From Halobacterium wangiae (GTDB lineage Archaea > Halobacteriota > Halobacteria > Halobacteriales > Halobacteriaceae): a stretch of DNA of 64,000 nucleotides. Positions 17,418-27,639 of the stretch are shown here, piece after piece; the stretch's first letter is position 1, and every line of letters begins with the position of its first letter. The notes under the pieces were generated by a model. The model was not told the origin of the DNA, ran no database searches, and worked only from the letters and a program-made list of their open reading frames with translations. Where the stretch lies: assembly GCF_021249345.1 (NCBI RefSeq), contig NZ_CP089588.1, positions 1,674,001-1,738,000 on the forward strand, read 5' to 3'. Both the position numbers and the translations under genes were made by a program.

Positions 17418-17792
17418 CTTTTGCGCTGCGGCGCGGCTGCGCCGCGCCTCGGCAAAAGCTCGACCAAAAGCACTCCTCCCTCACTCCGCGCCTCCGGCGC
17501 TCCGTTCGGTCGTCGGCCCGCGCTCCCGTTAGTCGCGCGGTGAACGGCTTCGCTCGGGTTCTTCGAACCGCTCGCTCGCCGATGCTCGACAGTCGGTTTC
17601 ACAACCTATCGGCTACGTTCGCGACCCGAGCGGCTCGAAGAGCCCGGAAGGGTCGCGATTCACCGAGCGCGAACGAAGTGAGCGCTCGGACCGACGACTG
17701 AGGGACGCGAAGCGGACCGAAGGAGGAGTGCTTTTTCCGCAAGTTTTTGCCGAGCGGGGGTCGCCGCAGGCGACCCCCCGCAGCGCAAAAAG
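17418..17792. repeat. 375-bp imperfect palindrome filling the nusA-rpsL spacer
   Basis: Matching inverted blocks share one axis near 17601: 17418-17431 with 17778-17792 (CTTTTGCGCTGCGG against CCGCAGCGCAAAAAG), 17448-17457 with 17745-17754, 17466-17479 with 17722-17735 (14 perfect bases, AAAAGCACTCCTCC), 17506-17516 with 17691-17701, 17538-17544 with 17659-17665, and 17556-17574 with 17627-17645 (17 of 19). Each arm contains its own hairpin (17431-17447 and 17756-17778). No coding frame is credible inside. This is essentially the whole 416-base intergenic gap apart from the rpsL promoter. Confidence 0.88.
17756..17778 (-). terminator. GC-rich hairpin after nusA
   Basis: GGGGGTCGCC and GGCGACCCCC form a perfect 10-base stem around GCA, 20 bases beyond the nusA stop. 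A T5 tract comes just after the stop on the minus strand, before the hairpin. It may end or process the rpoH-nusA transcript. It is also one nested hairpin of the large palindrome. Confidence 0.5.
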
Positions 17793-17797
17793 TGCGC

Positions 17798-18223
17798 TTA
17801 CGTGAGCTGGATATCGTCGACGTCGTAGTGGCGGGCGGCGAGTTCCTTGGCGGCCTCGATGTTCTGGCCGTCTGCGCCGATTGCGACGCCCTTGTCGTCG
17901 TGGGCGACCTCGGCGTACGCCACCGTCGTGTCGTTCTCGCTGATGGTGACGTTGTACACCGCCGCGGGGGAGAGCGCGTTGGCGACGAACCCCTCCGGCG
18001 TCGGCGCGTCCTCGACCAGCATCACGTCCCGGCCGAGTTTCTCTTCGAGGGCTTCGACGCGGCTCCCGCCGGGGCCGATGGCCGACCCCATCTCGCCCGC
18101 GGTCACCACGAAGATGACGCGGTCGCGGTCGTCGTCGACGACGCAGTCGACGGCTGTCGCCTCCGTCTCGTCCTCGAAGGCCGCCAGCAGGCGGCGCGCC
18201 TCGTCCGAGAGCCGGACTGTCAT
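17798..18223 (-). CDS. nusA: NusA-like transcription factor (KH-domain protein)
   Basis: Archaeal NusA of 141 residues, which contains only the two KH domains and not the N-terminal polymerase-binding and S1 parts of bacterial NusA. The first KH loop is seen in VTAGEMGSAIGPGGSRVEAL and the second in KGVAIGADGQNIEAAKELA. Both hold the GxxG RNA-binding turn. The start overlaps the rpoA'' stop by one base (TGATG), as is standard in archaea. It closes the polymerase operon. Confidence 0.93.
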   Translation of the reverse strand: MTVRLSDEARRLLAAFEDETEATAVDCVVDDDRDRVIFVVTAGEMGSAIGPGGSRVEALEEKLGRDVMLVEDAPTPEGFVANALSPAAVYNVTISENDTTVAYAEVAHDDKGVAIGADGQNIEAAKELAARHYDVDDIQLT

Positions 18224-19410
18224 CAGTCCGACTTGCCGGCGCCCATGCGCAGGTTGACGTCGCCCGTGCCGAGGCGGACCGGCTTCCCGACGATGACGTT
18301 CTCGATGACGCCGTCGAGGTCGTCCGCCTCGCCGTAGATGGCGGCGTCGAGGAGGTGGTTGACCGTCACCTCGAACGCCGCCCGCGCGAGCACCGAGTCC
18401 TTGTTGCCGGAGATGCCGTGCCGGCCGATGGACTGGATGGTGCCGTCGTTGGTCATGATGTCCGCGACCAGCATCAGGTGGCGGATGTTCACGTCGCCCA
18501 GCCCCTGCTCTTCGAGGGTGGACATCGTCTCGTCGATTATGGCCTCGCGGGCCGCCTCGATGCCGAGGGTCTTGTGGACCTCGTGGATGTTGTTACACTT
18601 CGTCCGGGAGGCGTCGACGCCCTCGATTTTGAGCGCCTTCTTGAACGCCGAGCCCTCCGTGTAGAGGACGAACTCCTCGCCGCGGTCGGTCTCCTCGCGG
18701 CGGATGACGACGCGGCTGACGTCCTCGATGCCCTTGAACACGATGTCCCGGAGCTGTTCGACGAGCTGGAGCAGCTCGCGGTACGAGGGTTCGCTCGGAC
18801 CGAACTCGAGGACGGTACCCTGCTGGGTCACGTCCACGCCGAGGCTCCCCTCGATGGTCTCGGCGATCTCGGCGGCGACCTCGGTCGTGTCGTCCTCGAG
18901 CGGCCAGCGCTCCAGGAGCGTGTCCTCGTTGAGGTCGATGCGGACGACCATGTCGGCGACGTTCGTCGAGATGTCGCCGAGCGCGAGGATCTTCGTCGCC
19001 TCGATCTTCCAGACGACCTCGTGGGCGCGTTCGCGCTCCGCGGCGTACTCGTCCTCGAGGAACACGTTCATCACCGGCGTGTCCGGTGTCTTCCGGGCGT
19101 CCACCAGCTCGATGAGCCGGGGGAGGCCCTGCGTGACGTCCATCTCCGCGACGCCCGCGTAGTGGAACGTGTTCATCGTCATCTGCGTCCCCGGCTCCCC
19201 GATTGACTGCGCGGAGACGGTCCCCACCGGGTCGAGGGGGTCGATGCGGGTCTCGAGGTAGCTGGACTCGACGGCGGTCGCGATCTCCTCGACCTGCTCG
19301 TCGGTGACGCCGTCGCGGTCCTCGATGGTGTCGTAGACGCGCTCCTTCAGCCGTCGGGGAAGCTCCGTGGCCTCGACAGTGTCGCGCACGCTCTCGGTGA
19401 CTTCAGTCAT
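18223..19410 (-). CDS. rpoA2: DNA-directed RNA polymerase subunit A''
   Basis: The C-terminal part of the largest subunit, 395 residues. The A'' start follows a TTSS-like region with [37 protein letters not shown], which contains the bridge-helix-proximal trigger loop sequence of archaeal A''. The C-terminus has [23 protein letters not shown], also typical. It overlaps the rpoA' end by eight bases. No intein or frameshift is present. Confidence 0.97.
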   Translation of the reverse strand: MTEVTESVRDTVEATELPRRLKERVYDTIEDRDGVTDEQVEEIATAVESSYLETRIDPLDPVGTVSAQSIGEPGTQMTMNTFHYAGVAEMDVTQGLPRLIELVDARKTPDTPVMNVFLEDEYAAERERAHEVVWKIEATKILALGDISTNVADMVVRIDLNEDTLLERWPLEDDTTEVAAEIAETIEGSLGVDVTQQGTVLEFGPSEPSYRELLQLVEQLRDIVFKGIEDVSRVVIRREETDRGEEFVLYTEGSAFKKALKIEGVDASRTKCNNIHEVHKTLGIEAAREAIIDETMSTLEEQGLGDVNIRHLMLVADIMTNDGTIQSIGRHGISGNKDSVLARAAFEVTVNHLLDAAIYGEADDLDGVIENVIVGKPVRLGTGDVNLRMGAGKSD

Positions 19411-22318
19411 CGGATTCCACCTCCCAGGACGCACCGTGTTCGGAGAGATTCGTCGGTGGCTCCTGGACGCCCAGGAACTCCGCCTTCTCCTCGTCGCTGG
19501 CGAACTCGGAGTCGATGACACGGTCCGCGATGTTCTCGACCTCGATGTCGACCTCCTGGTTGGAGGCGACCTCGACCGGCGAGGTGCCGTCCTCGCCGAA
19601 CTCGAACTGGACGATGGTGTCGCTGGTGTCCCGGACGGTGCCGTCGTACTGCGTCTCCAGTTCGGAGAGCGCGTTGATGAGCCGACGCTGGAGGTAGCCG
19701 GACTTCGAGGTGCGGACTGCCGTGTCCACCAGCCCCTCGCGGCCACCCATCGCGTGGAAGAAGAACTCCTTGGGCGTCAGCCCGCTCGTGTAGGAGTTCT
19801 CCACGAAGCCGTGGGCCTCACTGGAGAGGTCGTTCGGCGCGAAGTGGCTCAGCGTGCGGTCCTCGTAGCCGCGGTTGATGCGCTCGCCCCGGACTGCCTG
19901 CTGGCCGACGCAGCCGGCCATCTGCGTGAGGTTCAGCATCGACCCACGCGCGCCGGAGTTGGCCATCACGACTGCCGGGTTGTCCGCCGCGAAGTTCTCC
20001 TCGGCGACGTCGCCCGCGGAGTCGCGGGCCTTCCCGAGGGTCTGCATGATCTTCATCTCGAGGGTCTCGTCGACAGTGCGGCCGGGGAGGCTCTCGAGGT
20101 CGCCGTTCTCGTACGTCTCGATGAGTTCCTGGACGCGCTCGTAGGCGGAGCCGATGGCCTCGTCGATGCGTTCGCGGGCCTCCTCGGAGACGGTCTCGTC
20201 GTCGATGCCGATGGAGAACCCGAAGTGCATGATCGACCGCATCGCCAGCGAGGCGACCTCGTTGATGAAGATGCGGGCGCGGGTCTTCCCGTGGACCTTC
20301 GCGATGGTGTCGACGATCTCGCCGCCGAACCCACCGACCTCGTCCTCGGCGATGGTGCCCTCCTCGAGGTAGCCGTCCTCGATGACGACGGGTTCGCCGA
20401 CGGTGCCGAGGAACTCGAGGTCGAGGTCCTCGGGCAGCAGTTCGGAGAAGATCTGGCGACCCTCCCAGTACGGTTCGCCGGCCTCGGTGCCCGCGGGCTC
20501 CGGCAGTTCGTCGATGCGGGTCTGCCGGAGCAGGTCGGAGGCCTGCGTCTCGTTGAACCGCGGGTTGGTGTGGGTCAGCAGGTACGTCCCGCTGATGTGG
20601 TCCTGGATGGCGCCGATGATGTTCTCACCGAACCGCGGGGAGAGGATCTGCTCCTGGACCCGCATCAGCACGCGGGCCTCCGCACGGGCCTCCTCGTTCT
20701 GGAGGGCGTGCATGTTCATCTCGTCGCCGTCGAAGTCGGCGTTGTACGGCGGACAGACGACCGTGTTCAGGCGGAACGTCTTGTACGGCATCACCACGAC
20801 CTCGTGGGCCATGATGGACATGCGGTGGAGCGACGGCTGGCGGTTGAAGATGATGATGTCGCCGTCGATGAGGTGTCGCTGGACCTCCCAGCCGGGCTCG
20901 ACGCGCTCGGCGAGTTCCTCGCAGACCTTCTCCGTGACGCGCACGCGTCGCCCGTCGGGTCGGGTGACGTAGTTCGCGCCCGGGTGGCCCTCGGGGCCGT
21001 TGCGCACGTAGCGCTTCGCCCGCTCGAGGTTCTGGTCGTTGACGACCATCGTCTGGGTCATCTCGGTCGCCACGCGGTCGGGGACGCCGACCTCGTTCAG
21101 CGACAGCGTCGGGTCCGGCGAGATGACGGTCCGCGCCGAGAAGTTCACGCGCTTCCCGGACAGCGAGCCGCGGAACCGGCCCTCCTTGCCCTTGAGGCGC
21201 TGGGAGAGCGTCTTCAGCGGTCGGCCGGAGCGGTGGCGCGCCGGTGGCGTCCCGCTGATCTCGTTGTCCATGAACGTCGTGACGTGGTACTGCAGCAGCT
21301 CCCAGAGGTCCTCGATGATGAGCTGGGGTGCACCGGCCTCGCGGTTCTCCATGAACCGCTGGTTGATGCGGATGATGTCGACGAGCTTGTGGGTGAGGTC
21401 GTCCTCGCTGCGCTGGCCGTTGTCCAGCGTGATGGAGGGACGGGCCGTCACCGGCGGCACCGGCAGCACGGTCAGGATCATCCACTCGGGTCGCGAGCGT
21501 TCGGCGTCGATGCCGAGCGCCTCGAGGTCCTCGCCGGGGATGTCCTCGAACCAGTCGCGGATGTCCGAGGGCATCAGCTTGTTCATGTCCTCGGTGGTGA
21601 GGTCGGCGCCGAGCGCGGCCTCGATGGCCTCGCGGTCGTCGCGTCGGGGGCGGAACTCGCCCGAGAGGATCTCGTTGATGCGGCTGATCTCGATGTCCGT
21701 CTGCTCGGCGAGTTCCTGGGGGCTGATCCCCTGGTCCTCGTCGTCGTCGCGGTCGGGCTGCATCGACGCCGCGATGCGCTCGCTGTAGTCCGACGCGAGC
21801 ACCTGCTGGACCTCGTAGTACGTCGTCGGCTTCTCGTGTTTGACGTCGTACTGGCCCTCGCCGCAGTGCGGGCAGTGGTCCTTCTTCCGGGCCTCCCGGA
21901 TGGCCGCCGTCATCACGTCGGAGACGTCCTGGCGGAGGCTCCGCGTGCGGTCGAGGTCGGCACGGTACTCGTCTTTCTCCTCCTCGGTGAGCAGGAGTCG
22001 CGAGCACTCCCGGCACGTGCCGCGGAGCAGCCGACGGATGAGCTTCGAGAAGCCGACGTGGATGACCGGCGCCGCGAGCTCGATGTGGCCGAAGTGGCCG
22101 TTACAGCTCCCGGAGCGCTGGCCGCACGTCTTGCACTCCAGTCCGGGGTCGATGACGCCCAGCCGCGGGTCCATCAGCCCCATGTCGATGGGGAAGCCGT
22201 CGTCGTCGTACGTGTCCGCGGTGATGACCTTCGTCGCGGACATGTCCCGGTACTCCTCCGGGTCCATCAGCCCGAAGCTGATCTCCCCGATTTCCATTGG
22301 TGATTGTCCTGCACTCAT
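19403..22318 (-). CDS. rpoA1: DNA-directed RNA polymerase subunit A'
   Basis: The N-terminal part of the largest subunit, 971 residues. It contains the absolutely conserved active-site motif [13 protein letters not shown] that binds the catalytic magnesium. The zinc ribbon [17 protein letters not shown] lies near the N-terminus, with a second CPHCGEGQY further on. Length is normal, with no intein at the usual active-site insertion point. The start overlaps the rpoB' stop by four bases. Confidence 0.98.
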   Translation of the reverse strand: MSAGQSPMEIGEISFGLMDPEEYRDMSATKVITADTYDDDGFPIDMGLMDPRLGVIDPGLECKTCGQRSGSCNGHFGHIELAAPVIHVGFSKLIRRLLRGTCRECSRLLLTEEEKDEYRADLDRTRSLRQDVSDVMTAAIREARKKDHCPHCGEGQYDVKHEKPTTYYEVQQVLASDYSERIAASMQPDRDDDEDQGISPQELAEQTDIEISRINEILSGEFRPRRDDREAIEAALGADLTTEDMNKLMPSDIRDWFEDIPGEDLEALGIDAERSRPEWMILTVLPVPPVTARPSITLDNGQRSEDDLTHKLVDIIRINQRFMENREAGAPQLIIEDLWELLQYHVTTFMDNEISGTPPARHRSGRPLKTLSQRLKGKEGRFRGSLSGKRVNFSARTVISPDPTLSLNEVGVPDRVATEMTQTMVVNDQNLERAKRYVRNGPEGHPGANYVTRPDGRRVRVTEKVCEELAERVEPGWEVQRHLIDGDIIIFNRQPSLHRMSIMAHEVVVMPYKTFRLNTVVCPPYNADFDGDEMNMHALQNEEARAEARVLMRVQEQILSPRFGENIIGAIQDHISGTYLLTHTNPRFNETQASDLLRQTRIDELPEPAGTEAGEPYWEGRQIFSELLPEDLDLEFLGTVGEPVVIEDGYLEEGTIAEDEVGGFGGEIVDTIAKVHGKTRARIFINEVASLAMRSIMHFGFSIGIDDETVSEEARERIDEAIGSAYERVQELIETYENGDLESLPGRTVDETLEMKIMQTLGKARDSAGDVAEENFAADNPAVVMANSGARGSMLNLTQMAGCVGQQAVRGERINRGYEDRTLSHFAPNDLSSEAHGFVENSYTSGLTPKEFFFHAMGGREGLVDTAVRTSKSGYLQRRLINALSELETQYDGTVRDTSDTIVQFEFGEDGTSPVEVASNQEVDIEVENIADRVIDSEFASDEEKAEFLGVQEPPTNLSEHGASWEVESDD

Positions 22319-24141
22319 ACTGCGTCCTCCAGTTCCAGTCGCGGCGCGATACCGAGCGCCTTCATCTCGTCGAGCAGTAGCTTGAACGCGTAACTCATCT
22401 CGATGCTGTGGACGTCCGTCTCCTCCCCGCAGTTCGGACAGTAGACGCGTCGTTGCTCGTAGTTCTCGACGGCGGTCATGCCGCAGTTGCCACAGACGTG
22501 GACCTCCTCGCGGTCTGAGGAGTCCAGTAGTCGCTCTTTGAGCACCATCGCGGCCCCGTGGCCGATGACGGTGTCACGCTCCATCTCCCCGACACGGAGG
22601 CCACCCTCGCGGGCGCGCCCCTCGGTCGGCTGCCGCGTCAGGACCTGGACCGGTCCCTTCGAGCGGGCGTGGAGCTTGTTCGACACCATGTGGTAGAGCT
22701 TGTGGTAGAAGATGGTGCCGACGAAGATCTCGGCCTCGATCTTCTCGCCGGAGACGCCGGAGTACAGCACCTCCTTCCCGGAGGACTTGAACCCGCGGTC
22801 CTGTAGCGTGCCGCGGATCTCCTCTTCGTCCTCGCCGGTGAACGCCGTCCCGTCGACGGAGCGCCCGTCCATCGAGCCGGCTTTCCCACCGAGCATCTCC
22901 AGCACGTGGCCGACCGTCATCCGCGACGGCAGCGCGTGGGGGTTCAGCACGAGGTCAGGCACGACGCCCTCGCCCGTGAACGGCATGTCCTCGTGGGGCG
23001 CCAGGTGACCGACGACGCCCTTCTGGCCGTGACGGGACGCGAACTTGTCGCCGAGTTCGGGGATGCGCTCGTCGCGCACGCTCACCTTCGCGAGCTTCGA
23101 GCCGTCCTCGCCCTCCATCAGCGTCACCGTGTCGACGACGCCGTCCTCGCCGGAGCGCATCGTGACGGACGTCTCGCGGCGCTTCTGCGGGCTGAGCCCG
23201 CCCATGTCCTCGGGTTCCTCTAGGAACCGCGGCGGACTCGTCTTCCCGAGCAGGACCGAGGACTCGTCGACCTGGGTCTCGGGGTTGACGAGGCCGTCCT
23301 CGTCGAGGTGGCGGTAGGCGTCCTCGCCGCGAGCCCCGCGCACGTCGTCGCCGGGGATCTCGAAGCGGTCCTCCTGGCCGCCGGGGTAGCGTCGCTCTTC
23401 GCCCTCGTAGGTGCGGAAGAAGTGCGAGCGGGCGAGCGCGCGCTCGACCGACCCCTTGTTCATGACGAGCGCGTCCTCGATGTTGAACCCCTCGTAGGAC
23501 ATCACGGCGACGACGAAGTTCTGGCCCGCGGGCCGGTCGTCGTAGCCGATCTGCTCGGTGGTCTGGGTGTTCACCATCGCCTTCTGCGGGTAGTGCAGGA
23601 GGTGCTGGCGGGTGTCTGGCCGGATGCGGTAGTTCGCCGCCGGCAGGCCCAGACTCTGTTTCATCATCCCTGCCCCCATCGTGATACGGGGGCTGGCGTT
23701 GTGCTCGGGGTACGGGATCATCCCGGAGCCGATGCCGAAGATGAGCTGCGGGTCGATCTCGAGGTGGGTGTGGTCCTCGGTGAGGTCGTCCTCCTCGACC
23801 CCGACGAGGATGTCCTCTTCCTCCTCGGCGTCGATGAACTCCACCTTCCCCGCGCGCACGAGGTCCTCGAAGTCGATGTCGCCCGTCTGGATGGCCTCCA
23901 TCTCCTCGTCGGAGACGAGGGTCTCCCCGCCCTCGACGACGAGCAGCGGACGGCGGGCGCGTCCCGCGTCCGCGTTGACGATGACCTCGTTGGTGCGGTC
24001 TTTCACGGAGACGTTCACCATCTCGGAGACCTCTCCCCGGCGACGCGCCTCCCGAATCTGTGCTGCCAGCTCCTCGGGACTCTCGTGGGTCCCGACGAGG
24101 CTGCCGTTGACGTAGACTTTGGCTTCTCGTTCCGTGCTCAT
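22315..24141 (-). CDS. rpoB1: DNA-directed RNA polymerase subunit B'
   Basis: The C-terminal part of the second largest subunit, 608 residues. [15 protein letters not shown] is the conserved region near the catalytic centre, and [24 protein letters not shown] follows as in all archaeal B'. The C-terminal zinc site is CGNCGMTAV with YCPNCG. Split B is standard in haloarchaea and methanogens. It starts one base after the rpoB'' stop. Confidence 0.98.
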   Translation of the reverse strand: MSTEREAKVYVNGSLVGTHESPEELAAQIREARRRGEVSEMVNVSVKDRTNEVIVNADAGRARRPLLVVEGGETLVSDEEMEAIQTGDIDFEDLVRAGKVEFIDAEEEEDILVGVEEDDLTEDHTHLEIDPQLIFGIGSGMIPYPEHNASPRITMGAGMMKQSLGLPAANYRIRPDTRQHLLHYPQKAMVNTQTTEQIGYDDRPAGQNFVVAVMSYEGFNIEDALVMNKGSVERALARSHFFRTYEGEERRYPGGQEDRFEIPGDDVRGARGEDAYRHLDEDGLVNPETQVDESSVLLGKTSPPRFLEEPEDMGGLSPQKRRETSVTMRSGEDGVVDTVTLMEGEDGSKLAKVSVRDERIPELGDKFASRHGQKGVVGHLAPHEDMPFTGEGVVPDLVLNPHALPSRMTVGHVLEMLGGKAGSMDGRSVDGTAFTGEDEEEIRGTLQDRGFKSSGKEVLYSGVSGEKIEAEIFVGTIFYHKLYHMVSNKLHARSKGPVQVLTRQPTEGRAREGGLRVGEMERDTVIGHGAAMVLKERLLDSSDREEVHVCGNCGMTAVENYEQRRVYCPNCGEETDVHSIEMSYAFKLLLDEMKALGIAPRLELEDAV

Positions 24142-24142
24142 G

Positions 24143-25705
24143 TTAGTCGTCCGCTGATGTCGCTTCCGTGTTGATTCCGGGGATGCCCTCGACGCCCATC
24201 GACGAGAGCTCTCGTTTGAGCTCCCGTTCGTCGTCGACGTTCTGGGAGAGCTCCATCGACTGCGCGAAGTTCTTCACCAGGCCACAGTTCGGTCCTTCGG
24301 GGGTCTCGGAGGGACAGATCCGCCCCCACTGGGTCGCGTGCAGGTCGCGCGCCTCGAAGTGGGGCTGCGAGCGGGACAGCGGACTCCGCAGGCGGCGTAG
24401 GTGCGAGAGCACGCCCATGAAGTCCGTGCGGTCGACGAGCTGACTGACGCCGGAGCGTCCGCCCACCCAGTTCCCCGTCGCGATAGGGTGTTCGAGGCGC
24501 TCGGTCAGCACGTCGGAGCGAACCACCGTGTTCACGGTGAGCTGTCGGTTCCGCATGTTCGCGCGCTCGAGCTGGTACTTCACGTCGCGTGCCAGCTTGT
24601 TCAGCGCGGTCCGGAACAGGTCCTTCATCAGGTCACCGGAGACCTTCAGGCGCTTGTTCGCGTAGTGGTCCTTGTCGTCGGCCTCGCGGCGCCCGAGCGC
24701 GAGTTCGAAACACGCCTCGGCCATCCGGCAGAGGTAGTAGGACTTGTTGATGCGCGTCTCCTCGTCCTCGATGCCCTCCTCGTGGAGGTGCGGGAGGAGG
24801 TAGCGGTCGATGACGTAGTTCGCGCGCTTCAGCTGGTAGTTCTTCCCCTGCCCGGAGGCGACTCGCTGGCCGAGCTTCTCGATGGCCTCCTCCTGGGTCT
24901 GGACGTCGGCCTCCTCCAGGTTCTCCAGCATGAACTTCACGATCTCGGGGTCCTCGCTGACGCGGTGGACGATCTCCTCGTCGGACTCGAGGCCGAGCGC
25001 CCGAACCAGCGTCACGAAGTCGATGGAGCCCGAGACCGAGGGGAACGACACCTCGAGCAGTCCCTCGCGGTTCCGCTCGACGAGCACCAGCGCGCGGTAA
25101 CCCCGGCGCTGGCTGAACGTCTTCGCGACCTGGATCTCGTCGCCGTACTTCGAGTCGTACTCGGCGAGGATCTTGTTCGGTGCGAGGTCCTCGCTGGTCA
25201 TCAGCACGCGCTCGCTGCCGTTGATGATGAAGTAGCCGCCGGGGTCGGCGGGGTCCTCGCCGATCTCGATGAGTTCCTCCTCGGAGAAGCCCGCGATGTT
25301 GCACTTCTCGGAGCCGACCATGATTGGCATCCGGCCGACCTTCGTCTCGGTGGTGTCGAGGACGCGCTCCTCCTCCTCTTCGCCGCCGCGCACGATGCTC
25401 ATCTCCATGAACACCGGGGCGGAGTACGTGATGTTGCGGAGGCGCGCCTCCTGGGGGTACAGCAGTTCCTCGGAGCCGTCCGCTTCGCGCACGCGTGGCG
25501 TGACGATGCGGACGTCACCGAGTTCGACCCACACCGGTTCTTCCTCCTCCTTGTCGCCGATGTCGGTCTCGATGCGTTCCTTCTCGGTCACGACGTCCTG
25601 CATGCCGCGCTCGAGGAAGGCGTTGAACGAGCGGTAGTGGTGTTCGGCGAGTCGTTCCTTCGAGAAGTACGACCTCGACAGTTCGCGTCGGTCTTCCTGT
25701 TGCAT
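24143..25705 (-). CDS. rpoB2: DNA-directed RNA polymerase subunit B''
   Basis: The N-terminal part of the second largest subunit, 520 residues. Typical regions are [20 protein letters not shown] and the C-terminal [20 protein letters not shown], which ends the protrusion and fork region at the natural split point with B'. It directly follows rpoH, the stop of which is immediately upstream of this ATG. Confidence 0.98.
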   Translation of the reverse strand: MQQEDRRELSRSYFSKERLAEHHYRSFNAFLERGMQDVVTEKERIETDIGDKEEEEPVWVELGDVRIVTPRVREADGSEELLYPQEARLRNITYSAPVFMEMSIVRGGEEEEERVLDTTETKVGRMPIMVGSEKCNIAGFSEEELIEIGEDPADPGGYFIINGSERVLMTSEDLAPNKILAEYDSKYGDEIQVAKTFSQRRGYRALVLVERNREGLLEVSFPSVSGSIDFVTLVRALGLESDEEIVHRVSEDPEIVKFMLENLEEADVQTQEEAIEKLGQRVASGQGKNYQLKRANYVIDRYLLPHLHEEGIEDEETRINKSYYLCRMAEACFELALGRREADDKDHYANKRLKVSGDLMKDLFRTALNKLARDVKYQLERANMRNRQLTVNTVVRSDVLTERLEHPIATGNWVGGRSGVSQLVDRTDFMGVLSHLRRLRSPLSRSQPHFEARDLHATQWGRICPSETPEGPNCGLVKNFAQSMELSQNVDDERELKRELSSMGVEGIPGINTEATSADD

Positions 25706-25933
25706 TTATTCTATCACCAGTCGGTATACGACGGCTTTGTCTGTGGTTCGGGAGTCGCGGACGATCTGGACGACGTCGCCGAGCTCGGCGTCGTCGGGCA
25801 GCGCCGGGTCCTTGCGTCTGATCTTGGGCAACTCCGTGCGCTCGATGTCGTAGTCCTCGAGCACCTCCTCGACGTCCGCTTCGTCGAGGACGGTGTGCTC
25901 CGGGACGAGTTCGTGTTGGCTTACGTCTACCAT
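25706..25933 (-). CDS. rpoH: DNA-directed RNA polymerase subunit H
   Basis: A 75-residue subunit related to the C-terminal part of eukaryotic Rpb5. It has [20 protein letters not shown] and the family signature [21 protein letters not shown]. First gene of the polymerase operon. A TATA-like element at 25999-26008 implies a leader of about 44 bases. Confidence 0.97.
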   Translation of the reverse strand: MVDVSQHELVPEHTVLDEADVEEVLEDYDIERTELPKIRRKDPALPDDAELGDVVQIVRDSRTTDKAVVYRLVIE

Positions 25934-25998
25934 GGGTGCACCTGCATGGGGGGAGAATCAACTCTCACGAGATACTACAGGCCAATTACCGGCCGTGG

Positions 25999-26008
25999 AA
26001 TTTAAGTC
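25999..26008 (-). promoter_or_regulatory. TATA element of the RNA polymerase operon
   Basis: GACTTAAATT read on the minus strand, about 70 bases before the rpoH ATG. It is the only strong AT-rich site on this strand in the 177-base gap shared with the tRNA-Asp promoter. Confidence 0.5.
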
Positions 26009-26072
26009 TTGCTAACTACAATTCATCGGGTTGCGCACGCCAGCACGGCCCACACGCCACCCGATTGGAAAG

Positions 26073-26080
26073 CCTTAAGA
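26073..26080 (+). promoter_or_regulatory. TATA element of tRNA-Asp
   Basis: CCTTAAGA, centred about 34 bases before the first base of tRNA-Asp, leaving a very short 5' trailer to be removed by RNase P. Confidence 0.6.
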
Positions 26081-26110
26081 ATGAATGCCGGCTACGAACG
26101 AGTGCAGCGT

Positions 26111-26183
26111 GCCCGGGTGGTGTAGTGGCCCATCATACGACCCTGTCACGGTCGTGACGCGGGTTCAAATCCCGCCTCGGGCG
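26111..26183 (+). tRNA. tRNA-Asp (anticodon GTC)
   Basis: A 73-base cloverleaf. The acceptor GCCCGGG pairs with CTCGGGC (one G-T pair), with G as the discriminator. The anticodon stem CGACC/GGTCG holds the loop CTGTCAC with anticodon GTC. The T arm is GCGGG TTCAAAT CCCGC. No intron is present and CCA is not encoded. It is divergent from rpoH. Confidence 0.95.
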
Positions 26184-26276
26184 CTTTCTCTCTGACGCAA
26201 CGTTTCGAGAGCACTCGCTGTGCTCCGTCCTCGCCAACAGCAGCGGTTTTTAGACCTTCGCCGCCAACCACGAGGT

Positions 26277-27128
26277 ATGCTCGGACTGGCCGTCGCCAAC
26301 GACACGGAGACGTTCGAGCGGATGCGCGGCCCGCTCGCCGACCGCGGCATCCGCGCGGAACACGTCTCCGTCCGGGAGTCGGTGACGCCGCTGTCGGACC
26401 CGCCGTTCGACCCAGAGGCGTTCGACGTGGGGTTCGTCTTCCCGGGGCGACTGATGGAGGGCGGCGTGGTGGACGCGCTGCTCGACGTGCCGTGGGTGAA
26501 CGACCGCGCGGCAATCCTGCGCTCGCGGAACAAGGCGGGGGCGCTCGCGACGCTCGCGGACGCCGGCGTCCCCGTCCCAGACACCGTCTACGTCTCGAAC
26601 CCCGCCGACGAGGACGCGGTCCGTGGGGCGTTCGAACGCTTCGACGCGCCCGTGGTGGTGAAACCGAACTCCACGACGCGCGGCGTCGGCGTCGCGAAGG
26701 TCCACGACGCGGACTCGCTGGCCGGCGTGACCGACTACCTCGAACTCGTCCACGACTACCGCGCGACCGGTGACAAGTCCTACCTCGTCCAGGAGTTCCT
26801 CCCGGACGCCGCGGACTACCGCGCGATGGTGCTCGACGGCGAGGTGGTGGGCGCGGTCCAGCGGGAGGCTCCCGACGGCTGGAAGCACAACGTCCACCGC
26901 GGCGCGTCCGCGGAGGGCGTCGAACTCCCCCCCGAACTCCGGGAACTCGCGCTCGACGCGGCCGCGGCGCTGGACGTCGCGTTCCTCGGCGTCGACCTGC
27001 TCGTCACCGACGAGCGCGCAGTCGTCAACGAGACGAACGCGCGCCCGACCATCGACGACGAGTCGAAGTACGAGTCGGGGTTCTACGACCGGCTCGCGGC
27101 GCTCGTCGAGCGGACGGCCGACTCGTAA
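26277..27128 (+). CDS. RimK-like ATP-grasp ligase
   Basis: A 283-residue ATP-grasp enzyme that probably joins an amino acid to a carboxylate. The central ATP-grasp part shows VVVKPNSTTRGVGVAKVHDAD, then SYLVQEFLPDAADYRAMVLDG, and ends with the metal-binding AVVNETNARPTIDDES. The start is supported by GTTTTTAGACC about 28 bases upstream and by GAGGT just before the ATG. Substrate is unknown: RimK, LysX and coenzyme-F420 ligases all share this fold. Confidence 0.83.
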   Translation: MLGLAVANDTETFERMRGPLADRGIRAEHVSVRESVTPLSDPPFDPEAFDVGFVFPGRLMEGGVVDALLDVPWVNDRAAILRSRNKAGALATLADAGVPVPDTVYVSNPADEDAVRGAFERFDAPVVVKPNSTTRGVGVAKVHDADSLAGVTDYLELVHDYRATGDKSYLVQEFLPDAADYRAMVLDGEVVGAVQREAPDGWKHNVHRGASAEGVELPPELRELALDAAAALDVAFLGVDLLVTDERAVVNETNARPTIDDESKYESGFYDRLAALVERTADS

Positions 27129-27208
27129 CTGGCGGGGCTGGGACTACTCATTCGGGGCTGGCGCGTACGAAGCAGACCGCAGAACGGGGTGACGACTGGG
27201 GTCGGGGG

Positions 27209-27592
27209 TTACTGGACGTCGATGTTCGTCGAGTCGCTGGTGCGCTCGAAGGCGATCTCGAGGACGCCGTTGTTGTAAGTGGCGTCACCCGAGCGCGCGT
27301 CGACGCGGCCGGGGAGGCTGACGCGTTCGTCGTACTCCCGGGAGTCCGTGTGGGCGCTGATGGTGACCTGTTTGCCGTCGCACTGGATGGAGATGTCGTC
27401 CTTCTCGACGCCCGGGAGGTCGGCGATGACCCGGATGGTGTCGTCGCTCTCGTGGACGTCGACGTGCGTGCCAGTGGAGAAGCCGGACTGGTCGCCACGG
27501 AGTCCCTGTGCACCGCCGATCATCTCGTCCATCATCCGCTCTATCTCCCGAAAAATGTCGTCGAAGGGGTCGTCCCGGTCGTCCCGTCTCAT
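27209..27592 (-). CDS. Hsp20/alpha-crystallin small heat-shock protein
   Basis: A 127-residue chaperone. After a short N-terminus (DDIFREIERMMDEMIGGAQG) comes the alpha-crystallin domain HVDVHESDDTIRVIADLPGV...VSLPGRVDARSGDATYNNGVLEI. The C-terminus (ERTSDSTNIDVQ) has a weak version of the IxI tail. It would bind unfolding proteins in the cytoplasm. It is 47 bases after the GAPDH gene in the same direction and may share its transcript or use the CTTTTCC about 30 bases upstream. Confidence 0.92.
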   Translation of the reverse strand: MRRDDRDDPFDDIFREIERMMDEMIGGAQGLRGDQSGFSTGTHVDVHESDDTIRVIADLPGVEKDDISIQCDGKQVTISAHTDSREYDERVSLPGRVDARSGDATYNNGVLEIAFERTSDSTNIDVQ

Positions 27593-27639
27593 GTGCCGGC
27601 GTAGGCAGGCACCGTGGAAAAGCGTTCGGGCTGCGACAG

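Noticed and set aside
17418-17792. Reading the nusA-rpsL palindrome as a pair of tRNA or other known RNA genes
   Set aside because: No cloverleaf, T-loop or box C/D elements are present. The pairing is across the whole spacer.
19367-22303. A 978-codon open frame on the plus strand
   Set aside because: It is the antisense of rpoA', whose own frame contains the NADFDGD catalytic motif. High GC in third positions produces such long mirror frames. Its composition (Val/Asp/Leu/Arg runs) matches no protein.
18223-24141. Inteins or frameshifts in the RNA polymerase genes
   Set aside because: Lengths and junctions of A'', A', B' are those of normal haloarchaeal subunits, and the active-site motifs are uninterrupted.
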